From assembly GCA_903918315.1 (NCBI GenBank), contig CAIXEA010000123.1, positions 1 through 47,784 on the forward strand: 47,784 bases of DNA, in the 5' to 3' direction. Position numbers and translations under genes: made by a program. The notes under the pieces are model-generated. The model was not told the DNA's origin, did no database searches, and saw nothing but the letters and a program-made list of their open reading frames with translations. The stretch is from an uncultured Acetobacteraceae bacterium. Lineage in GTDB: Bacteria; Pseudomonadota; Alphaproteobacteria; Acetobacterales; Acetobacteraceae. Shown here one piece after another: positions 1-6,423 of this stretch. Position 1 is the stretch's first letter. Each line of letters starts with the position of its first letter.

Positions 1-1
1 C

Positions 2-85
2 CTCGCGGTATTCTGGGGCCCGCACCGGCTGGCAAGCTATGGCGCGGATGGCACCCTCACCGAGACGGAAAGACAGGCCGCATGA
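2..85 (+). CDS. C-terminal end of an unidentified protein (partial, 5' truncated)
   Basis: One forward frame is open from the window edge to a TGA and encodes 27 residues ending GTLTETERQAA. The composition (LAVFWGPHRLASYGADG, then an acidic/polar tail) looks like a genuine protein C-terminus, but the piece is too short to assign to a family. A second forward frame is also open, to position 159, so the choice of frame rests only on composition. Confidence 0.35.
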   Translation, partial: LAVFWGPHRLASYGADGTLTETERQAA

Positions 86-104
86 CACGCTTCCATCGCA
101 GCCG

Positions 105-134
105 CTTTGTGCCGGGCCAAGGCCCGGCACAAAG
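105..134. repeat. Perfect 14-bp inverted repeat (hairpin)
   Basis: Positions 105-118 (CTTTGTGCCGGGCC) and 121-134 are exact reverse complements separated by only AA. The repeat lies 20 bp after the stop of the truncated gene. There is no T-tract on either side, so it may be a factor-assisted terminator for that gene, a cruciform or a small palindromic repeat. Nothing else in 86-221 looks coding. Confidence 0.6.
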
Positions 135-145
135 CACGAACGAAG

Positions 146-179
146 CGGACAGATCATGAGCTACATAAACCGGACAGAT
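146..179. repeat. Direct repeat CGGACAGAT, two copies
   Basis: CGGACAGAT occurs at 146-154 and again at 171-179, in the AT-richer stretch between the palindrome and the PEP-CTERM terminator. It could be the degraded edge of a mobile element, but no transposase remnant is visible. The function is unknown. Confidence 0.3.
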
Positions 180-221
180 TGATTAGCTAGCGACATGGGC
201 AAGCCGGCTGCTGATGGGCAC

Positions 222-252
222 AAAAAAATCCGCCCCTGGTCAGGGGCGGATT
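222..252 (-). terminator. Rho-independent terminator of the first PEP-CTERM gene
   Basis: Read leftward, AATCCGCCCCTG (241-252) is followed by AC and its exact complement (227-238), giving a 12-bp stem. The A-run at 222-228 supplies seven U residues in the transcript. It lies 25 bp after the stop codon of the leftward PEP-CTERM gene, as expected for an intrinsic terminator. Confidence 0.9.
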
Positions 253-277
253 GATTGCTGCTCGATCGCTGCAGACG

Positions 278-1024
278 TCAGACGGTCTTCTTGCGCCGGC
301 GTGACAGCCCGACGCCAGCGAGACCGGCGCCAAGGATCGCGAGGGAGGCTGGCTCTGGCACGGACCTCGTCGGGGTGGCTTCAACGATGAAGTTGAATTC
401 CCCGGCTGCACCATTGGCCAGCGCGACAACCTGTCCAGTGATGACATTGACGCCCTGCGGGATGAAGAAGGTCCCGGAGCTCATGAAAGAACTACTCAGC
501 GCACACGATATGTCGGACCCGCAGTCGATACCGGTGAGGACCTGCCCAAGATCGCTGTTGAAGCTGTAGATCACCGGATCTGAGGTATAACCATTCGACT
601 GTCCGAGCTGGCCAGCCGGGGTCAGGATGCTGCTCGCCGGTGTCATCGGCGTGCCGTTATCAAACAACTGGAACTGGTCACCCGACAGTTCGGCATCGGT
701 GATCGTCAGAAGACCACCGCCCGGGCCCAGGGTTATGGTCCAGGCACCCTCTGGAGCTGGCACCGCCGGCGCCGTCCCACTGGGCAGGATCGGACCATTC
801 GTCCCGGTCGCACCAGTGAACATCAGCGTCGTCAGAGGGTTATTAATCGTCGCCTGGCCGCCAATCGTTGCACCGCTGCCGGTACTTTGGGTGCCGCTGC
901 CAAAGGTGCCCGTATACCACTGACCCGCCGTAATCGTATCAGCCGGGTTAGCCTGCGCGGAGACAGCCGCCACACTGAACATCGCGGTCGCGACGCCGGT
1001 AAGAATGGCGTTTCTGAAAGTCAT
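278..1024 (-). CDS. PEP-CTERM sorting-domain protein
   Basis: This encodes a 248-residue exported protein. The N-terminus MTFRNAILTGVATAMFSVA is a Sec signal peptide, probably cut after AQA. The C-terminus has the tripartite PEP-CTERM signal: VPEP, a hydrophobic glycine-rich helix, and the basic end SRRRKK. In this family the exosortase EpsH cuts at or near the motif, and such proteins are usually tied to exopolysaccharide or biofilm. No exosortase gene lies in this window. The middle part is low-complexity, rich in Gly, Thr and Asn, with no enzyme motif, so it is probably structural. The start was placed at the ATG just before the signal peptide, with GGGGG upstream, because the 37-residue in-frame extension is not signal-like. 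A sigma-54-type promoter precedes the gene and a strong terminator follows. Confidence 0.9.
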   Translation of the reverse strand: MTFRNAILTGVATAMFSVAAVSAQANPADTITAGQWYTGTFGSGTQSTGSGATIGGQATINNPLTTLMFTGATGTNGPILPSGTAPAVPAPEGAWTITLGPGGGLLTITDAELSGDQFQLFDNGTPMTPASSILTPAGQLGQSNGYTSDPVIYSFNSDLGQVLTGIDCGSDISCALSSSFMSSGTFFIPQGVNVITGQVVALANGAAGEFNFIVEATPTRSVPEPASLAILGAGLAGVGLSRRRKKTV

Positions 1025-1105
1025 AGTGCCCCCATTTCGTTGCAAAACCCCGGATTGTATCACTTTGGGCCGTTTGCGGCGGCCATCGCGTTCTGTTGTA
1101 GACAA

Positions 1106-1120
1106 GCAAGCACTGTGCCA
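1106..1120 (-). promoter_or_regulatory. Sigma-54 (-24/-12) promoter for the PEP-CTERM gene
   Basis: On the reverse strand the sequence TGGCACAGTGCTTGC matches the RpoN consensus TGGCAC-N5-TTGC with exact spacing. Transcription would begin around position 1094, leaving a leader of about 70 nt before the ATG at 1024. PEP-CTERM genes in exosortase-containing bacteria are known to be commonly driven by sigma-54 with the PrsK/PrsR two-component system. Neither regulator is in this window. Confidence 0.75.
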
Positions 1121-1458
1121 TTCGTGTTTTTCCAATTTGAATCAATTCATTATCACTTTTAGGCGTCGCTGAGATGCGGGATTGAACGCCCGAGTGTAAA
1201 TTTTTCCGACAAATCCGGTGCTTTTCGGGCCGGGTTTGGTTCGCGCATAAGTTGTGGTCGGTCCCGCGTCGTCGGTTCGGCCTGGAAAGCGGCCCGAATC
1301 CCACTTTACCCGTATCATTGCGTCCGGCTAATTGTGTAAAAAATCCCGACGGCGGTGCTTCGACCGGAGCCGGCACGCCAGGCTGGGCTTTGGATTGCGT
1401 CGGCGCCAGCCTTGCGGATAGGAAAGGGGGACGACAGCCGGAAAAGCGGGGTTTCAGA

Positions 1459-3291
1459 GTGGTGGCCGAACCCGGGAGCAAGAATGTCCCTTCCGCCGTC
1501 GCCCGCTTCGGTGGCGCGCAGGGCGCCCTGACCCCGGCGGGCCGTATCGCCGAGGCCTTTGCCGCGGTGCGTCTGACGGGATTGCCGGTTTCGCCGTCAT
1601 CGGCTCCGGCGAAAGGCGCCGCGGCGCAGGCACGGGCAGCGCAGCAGCACGCTGTGCGCGGGTCGCACTATGCCCGCGACGGTCGGTACGAGCAGGCGAT
1701 CACGCATCTTCGCAAGGCGATTGAGCTGGATTCCTCCGTCGCCGCGATTCATCACGATCTCGGGGTCGTCTATCTGACCTTGGAACGCTTTGAAGACGCG
1801 CTGGCGGCATTCCGCCGCGCGACGGAGCGTGCGCCGGATTTGATCAGCGCGCATCGCCACCTCGCTTACGTGAGTGAGGTATTGGAGCGCGATGAGGAGG
1901 CGTGTTTCGCCCTGGCGGCGGTCGTCAGGCTCGAGCCCTCCGATCACCTCAGCTGCGCACGTCTCGCGCAGATATGGTTGCGCCGTTCCCATACCGAGGA
2001 AGCGGTCGCGTGGTTTCGCAAAGCCGCCGCGACCGCCGGTCCGCCGCGCGCGGCGATTTTGCTCGCGCATGCCGATATGGCCTCGGGCCTGATGCACGCC
2101 GCTGAGGCGCGCTTGCGTGATCTCATCGCCGCGGAACCGCTGCTCGGTGAGGCTTTTGTCGCATTGGGCCAGGTGCTCTCGGAAACCGGCCGGGCGGAGG
2201 AGGCCGTGACCACCCTTGAGCGCGGTATCACCCTTGATCCGGACATGGCTGCCGCCTGGCAAACGCTCGCGACCAACAAAAAATTCACCAAGGACGATCT
2301 GGAACTGATCGGGCGGATGTTGGATGCGGTGGCGCGGCCGGGCGTGGCGCCGGGGCAGCGGCAGGCGGTGCATTTCGCCTTGGGCAAGGCGTATGACGAC
2401 ATTGGCGATTATACCGCGGCCACCCGCCATTTCGACGCGGGCAACGCGCTGAGCGGCACGCATCGCCGTCTCGACCGGACGCGATTGGCCAAACAGACCG
2501 ATCTGATGATCCGCTCGTCTCCGCCTGGGTTTCTGGCCCGGCGGTCCGACCTCGGTGTCGCCGATGAAACGCCGATCCTCATTGTCGGCATGCCGCGATC
2601 CGGGACGACATTGGTGGAGCAGATTCTGTCCAGTCACCCCGACGTCGCGCCGGGTGGCGAGCTTGGTTTCTGGCGCCAGCGGGCCAATGGGGGCATTGGC
2701 ATCCTGGGTGTGGATACCAAGCCGGAGGTCGCCGGGCGCCTCGCCCAGGACTATCTGGCGGTTTTGCGGACGATCGCGCCTGATGCGCCGCGCGTGACGG
2801 ATAAGATGCCCTTCAACTTCGCGCATCTGGGGTTGATCCGGCAGGTATTCCCGCAGGCGATGATCGTGCATTGCCGGCGGCATCCGATCGATACCTGTCT
2901 GTCCAACTACAACACCAATTTCACGGCTGGCTTCGATTTCGCGGCCGATCGCGACAGTTTGGTCTTCTTCTACCGCGAATATCTCCGTCTGATGGCGCAT
3001 TGGCGCGCCGTGCTGCCGGCAGAGCGTTTCTACGAGGTTGATTATGAGGCGCTGGTGGCAGACCCCGAACCGGGAACGCGCGCGCTGGTCGCGGCATGCG
3101 GCCTCGCCTGGGACGACGCGTGTCTGGCGCCGCATCTGAACCAGCGCCAGATCAAGACGGCCAGTGTCTGGCAGGCCCGTCAGCCGATCTATCGCAGTTC
3201 GGTGGAACGTTGGCGGCGCTACGAACCCTGGCTGGGGCCGTTGCGGGCGCTGCTGGACGATGTCTCGGTCCCAGGCAGCGGCGCGGTTTAG
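1459..3291 (+). CDS. TPR-repeat sulfotransferase family protein
   Basis: This encodes about 610 residues. Residues 60-275 form a run of tetratricopeptide repeats (for example YEQAITHLRKAIELDSSVAA, then FEDALAAFRRATERAPDL), a protein-interaction scaffold. From about residue 370 there is a sulfotransferase domain with the PAPS 5'-phosphosulfate loop GMPRSGTT at 377-384 and a 3'-phosphate-binding segment CRRHPIDTCLSNY near 471. It probably transfers sulfate from PAPS to a carbohydrate, lipid or peptide acceptor; the substrate cannot be read from sequence. The frame stays open upstream to an ATG at 1252, but that stretch does not read like protein. A GTG at 1459 (or 1462) with GGGG about 9 nt upstream is preferred; the exact start is uncertain. 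Neighbours are envelope and polysaccharide genes. Confidence 0.85.
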   Translation: MVAEPGSKNVPSAVARFGGAQGALTPAGRIAEAFAAVRLTGLPVSPSSAPAKGAAAQARAAQQHAVRGSHYARDGRYEQAITHLRKAIELDSSVAAIHHDLGVVYLTLERFEDALAAFRRATERAPDLISAHRHLAYVSEVLERDEEACFALAAVVRLEPSDHLSCARLAQIWLRRSHTEEAVAWFRKAAATAGPPRAAILLAHADMASGLMHAAEARLRDLIAAEPLLGEAFVALGQVLSETGRAEEAVTTLERGITLDPDMAAAWQTLATNKKFTKDDLELIGRMLDAVARPGVAPGQRQAVHFALGKAYDDIGDYTAATRHFDAGNALSGTHRRLDRTRLAKQTDLMIRSSPPGFLARRSDLGVADETPILIVGMPRSGTTLVEQILSSHPDVAPGGELGFWRQRANGGIGILGVDTKPEVAGRLAQDYLAVLRTIAPDAPRVTDKMPFNFAHLGLIRQVFPQAMIVHCRRHPIDTCLSNYNTNFTAGFDFAADRDSLVFFYREYLRLMAHWRAVLPAERFYEVDYEALVADPEPGTRALVAACGLAWDDACLAPHLNQRQIKTASVWQARQPIYRSSVERWRRYEPWLGPLRALLDDVSVPGSGAV

Positions 3292-3479
3292 GTCGGCCGG
3301 GCGTAGCGCCCTCGTTCGGATCAGCGCCTGCAACCTGCCTGTAACCAAACCGGTGGTACGTCTTGCTCACCCGTACCGCGCCGCACCATTAGGCTTGTAC
3401 GCCCTTGCAAATTTGACGGCTGGAGGACTAGTATCACTTACCGCAGGCGTGTGCGGAGAGTGCGGATGGAGACTTGCCC

Positions 3480-3926
3480 GTGAACCGAATGATTGCGGCG
3501 ATGCTGGTTATGCTGGCGTTTAGTGCCGGGGAAGCGGCGGCGCAGAATTGTACCGGCGCCCAGCTCGGACAGGCGGCGATCGGCGCGCTGGTGACCAACC
3601 GCTATGTCTGCGTGGGGGCGTCGCCAAACGCACAGTGGAACGAGTTGCATACCGGCGGAAAGGTGATCGACTACAAGCTGGGGCCGAGCGACCCCGTCGA
3701 TCCCTCGGATACCGTCGCCAATCCGACCGGCACGTACGTCATTGGGCCGGGCTCGCCGCAGAGCGTCGGTAAGATCACCTATACATATCCGGGCGGCGGG
3801 ACTTACTCCTACACCGTCCGCGCCAACCTTGGCTCCACCAACCCGGCGACGGGGACTTACTCTTTCTGTGGGGCGAGCGCGGGGTCCCCGAACCTCGCCG
3901 TGACCGTGTCGGCCAGCCATTGCTGA
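3480..3926 (+). CDS. Small secreted protein with signal peptide, unknown function
   Basis: This encodes 148 residues starting at GTG, with GGAG 8 nt upstream; the TTG at 3474 is too close to that ribosome binding site. A signal peptide (MIAAMLVMLAFSAGEAAA) is followed by a mature domain of about 125 residues. The mature part has four cysteines (in QNC, YVC, SFC and the C-terminal SHC), compatible with two disulfides. It is rich in Gly, Thr, Tyr and Pro with beta-prone patches such as KITYTYPGGGTYSYTV, suggesting a small beta-sandwich. No catalytic motif is visible and I do not recognise the family. It sits alone between the sulfotransferase and the ligase-like membrane protein, in the same direction. 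Confidence 0.75.
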   Translation: MNRMIAAMLVMLAFSAGEAAAQNCTGAQLGQAAIGALVTNRYVCVGASPNAQWNELHTGGKVIDYKLGPSDPVDPSDTVANPTGTYVIGPGSPQSVGKITYTYPGGGTYSYTVRANLGSTNPATGTYSFCGASAGSPNLAVTVSASHC

Positions 3927-4004
3927 TCGCGGCATAATTCCGACGCCTTAGCCCGGGGAGCGGCGATGCCGACCTGCCTGGCTGTTGCCAATCGGTGGGT
4001 CTAG

Positions 4005-5771
4005 ATGGTGCCCGCGCTGCCCGTTTGGGGCCTCTCCGCCGGACTGGCGGTGTATGCTGTGGCGTTGTGGCGCGCGCCGAGCCTGTTCCTCCTCGCGGTA
4101 CCGATTATTGTACCTCTCCTTGATTTCAGCCTTTGGGCTGGCTGGTCGAGCATCAGCGAAGCTGACCTGTTCGTGCTGGTGTCCCTGGCTGTGCTGGTCG
4201 CGCGTGTGCCAGCCGCGTTCACCAGGCCTGGATGGTCCTCCTGGTTCTGGCTGATGTTTGCGGTCGTCCTGTTGGTCGCGACCGTGATCGGGTTGCTCTC
4301 CCCGTTGGGTGATACCGGCCAATCCGCCAACCCCTACCTTCGCCCCGACAATGCGTTGCGCCTCGCCAAGAGCTTCTTTGAGGCGTTGGCGCTGTACCCC
4401 TTCGTCCGGCAGAGGCAGCGCGTTCATGGGGATGCGGCGCTGCGCCTCGGCTGCGGTATTGCCATGGGCCTGATCGCGGTGACGGTGGTGGTCCTGGTCG
4501 AGCGGGCGTTGTTCGCCGGCATTCTCGACTTCCACACCGATTACCGCGTGGCGGGTCCGTTCTCCTCGATGCATGTGGGCGGGGGGCATATCGGGGCCTA
4601 CACCGCGCTCGCGCTGCCGTTCGCGGTGGCGTTGATCATGGTCAGGGGCCATCACAAGTTGGTGCCGGTTTTGGGGGCAGAGGCGACGGTGGCCGGCGGC
4701 TACACGGTGTTGGTTACCTTCGCCCGCACTGGCTATGCGGCCGCGGCTCTGGGCTGTGCGGCCACCGGGCTGGGACTGCTGCTGGCCTTGTGGCGGCGCG
4801 GCGGTCTGGCACGGGTCATGGCGGTGCTTCCCGTGGCCCTCGTCCTGGCCGGGGTCGGCGCGGCTGCCTCCATCGGCGTCATGCGTGACCGTCTGGCCAT
4901 CGCTGCGACCGACCTCCTGACCCGGGAGGCGAATTGGCGGGATGGCTGGGCGGTGCGTGACCCCGACCTCGCGACCAGTCTGTTCGGCATGGGCCTGGGA
5001 ACATACCAGCGCACAATGCTGGCGCGGGCGTCGGTCAATCGACCGAGCGATTTCGGCCTGGGACGGGATGCGGAGGGTCCGTTCGCCTGGGTGCGGATGG
5101 AGTCGCCCTTCTACCTCGGCCAGAAGATCACGGTCCCGGAGCAGGGCGCCGTGCACCTGTCGCTTCGCTTTCGGGCGGGGACTCCGAACGCCGCCCTGAA
5201 TGTCTCCCTCTGTGACAAGGTGTTGCTGTACTCTGATAACTGCCAGGCGGGGCACTTCGCCCCACGGGTGATGGGGGACTGGGAGGCGGTGCGGCTGGAC
5301 CTGCCAATCGCCGACCTTGGTTCGGGCTTCGGCCCGGTCCGGCGGCCGGTGGAGCTGTCGCTCTACGGCGCTGCCATCGGGTCCTGGTTCGCGGTCCGGG
5401 ATGTCCGGCTGACCGATGACGCGGGCCGTTCGTTGATCGAGAACGGCGATTTCACGCGGGGGATGGCGCGCTGGCTGTTCACCGATGACAGCCACGTATC
5501 CTGGCGTATCCTCAATCAATATCTCATGCTGTTGTTTGAAACCGGGCTGGCCGGGTTGATCGCCTGGCTCGCGCTGGCCGGGGCGGCGGTGGCCGGTGGG
5601 ACACGCGCCGCGCTGCGCGGCGACCCCATGGGCAGTGCCGTGGCGGGATCGGTCCTGTCTTTCCTGGTCTCAGGCCTGTTCGATAACGTGCTGGAGGCAC
5701 CGCGCCTGGCCGCGTTGTTCTTCCTGGTTTGCCTGTCCGGCCTGATGACTCTGGAGCGGAGGCCGGACTAG
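4005..5771 (+). CDS. O-antigen ligase/polymerase-like membrane protein with inserted soluble domain
   Basis: This encodes 588 residues. About ten hydrophobic segments fill residues 1-300. A soluble stretch of roughly 135 residues (360-495) follows, and C-terminal membrane helices resume at about 505. The segment SHVSWRILNQYLMLLFETGL resembles the conserved end of the periplasmic loop in the Wzy/WaaL (O-antigen ligase) superfamily, which joins or polymerises lipid-linked glycans at the periplasmic face. The insert contains beta-strand-like sequence and ENGDFTRGMARW, reminiscent of the opening of CBM4/9-type carbohydrate-binding modules. Its stop directly abuts the ATG of the following HD-domain gene, so the two are probably cotranscribed. 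The superfamily call is firm; ligase versus polymerase is not decided. Confidence 0.8.
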   Translation: MVPALPVWGLSAGLAVYAVALWRAPSLFLLAVPIIVPLLDFSLWAGWSSISEADLFVLVSLAVLVARVPAAFTRPGWSSWFWLMFAVVLLVATVIGLLSPLGDTGQSANPYLRPDNALRLAKSFFEALALYPFVRQRQRVHGDAALRLGCGIAMGLIAVTVVVLVERALFAGILDFHTDYRVAGPFSSMHVGGGHIGAYTALALPFAVALIMVRGHHKLVPVLGAEATVAGGYTVLVTFARTGYAAAALGCAATGLGLLLALWRRGGLARVMAVLPVALVLAGVGAAASIGVMRDRLAIAATDLLTREANWRDGWAVRDPDLATSLFGMGLGTYQRTMLARASVNRPSDFGLGRDAEGPFAWVRMESPFYLGQKITVPEQGAVHLSLRFRAGTPNAALNVSLCDKVLLYSDNCQAGHFAPRVMGDWEAVRLDLPIADLGSGFGPVRRPVELSLYGAAIGSWFAVRDVRLTDDAGRSLIENGDFTRGMARWLFTDDSHVSWRILNQYLMLLFETGLAGLIAWLALAGAAVAGGTRAALRGDPMGSAVAGSVLSFLVSGLFDNVLEAPRLAALFFLVCLSGLMTLERRPD

Positions 5772-6398
5772 ATGCCCAGCGCCCCGACCCGTGCCTGGGT
5801 GCGCTTGCCATCGGGTCACCGGTTGGATCTGCTTGATCCGACCCCGTTCGATTGGACGGATGAGGACCTCGCCCTGGGTCTGGCGCGGACTTATCGCTGG
5901 GGCGGGCATTCCGCCTGGCCGCTGCCTTTGTCGGTCGCGCAGCATTCGATCCTGGTTCTGGCCCTTCGCCGCCAGGCCAGCCCGACCGGCTTGTCCGACG
6001 CCGTCGCGCGGCGCGAACTGCTGCATGACGCGGATGAGGGGCTGCTCGGGTTTGACCCCATCTCGCCGCTCAAGCCGTTTCTTGGCCCGGGCTACGCGGC
6101 GCTTGCCGGTCGTCTGCAATCCGCGATTGCCGCCCGCTACGCGCTGCCGCCATGGACGGCGGACGACAAGAAAGCGCACAAACGGGCCGATCGGATCGCG
6201 GCTGCGTCGGAAGCCATCCACGTCGTTGGCTGGACCCGGGACGAGGTGCGCAAGACGCTGCGCATCATCGATCGCCCGGTTGAGGTGGATCCCCTCGCGA
6301 CTTGGCTTGCGGTCAAACCGTGGGAGCCCTGGCCGGCCGACAAGGCGGCGGCGGCGTTTCAGGCGATGCTGACCCGCCTCAGGCCCGATCAATCATGA
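5772..6398 (+). CDS. HD-domain phosphohydrolase (YfbR-like)
   Basis: This encodes 208 residues. The metal-binding HD pattern is visible: H58 (SVAQHSI), H85-D86 (ELLHDADEGLLG) and D140 (KRADRIA). The arrangement and length fit the YfbR/HD hydrolase group, whose characterised E. coli member is a deoxynucleoside 5'-monophosphatase. The substrate here is inferred only at family level. The ATG immediately follows the TAG of the upstream membrane protein, and a penicillin-acylase homologue follows 25 nt later, so translation is probably coupled within one operon. Confidence 0.8.
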   Translation: MPSAPTRAWVRLPSGHRLDLLDPTPFDWTDEDLALGLARTYRWGGHSAWPLPLSVAQHSILVLALRRQASPTGLSDAVARRELLHDADEGLLGFDPISPLKPFLGPGYAALAGRLQSAIAARYALPPWTADDKKAHKRADRIAAASEAIHVVGWTRDEVRKTLRIIDRPVEVDPLATWLAVKPWEPWPADKAAAAFQAMLTRLRPDQS

Positions 6399-6423
6399 CC
6401 ACAGCGTCCGGCCACCAACCTCC

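Noticed and set aside
146-179. Insertion sequence end
   Set aside because: Only a 9-bp direct repeat is present; there is no transposase fragment or paired terminal inverted repeats.
187-447. Small leftward open frame near the first terminator
   Set aside because: It covers the terminator and the PEP-CTERM gene end in another frame and does not resemble protein.
1252-1458. N-terminal extension of the TPR-sulfotransferase from ATG 1252
   Set aside because: The 69-residue extension is unlike any domain and lies in promoter-type sequence; the GTG at 1459 has a better ribosome binding site.
1597-3348. Leftward open frame of 583 codons opposite the TPR-sulfotransferase
   Set aside because: It mirrors the codon periodicity of the forward gene, has no recognisable domain and is Arg/Gln-rich, typical of an antisense shadow in GC-rich DNA.
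3948-5519. Leftward open frame of 523 codons opposite the ligase-like gene
   Set aside because: Very high Arg, Gln, His and Pro content and no motif; the forward frame encodes clear membrane helices.
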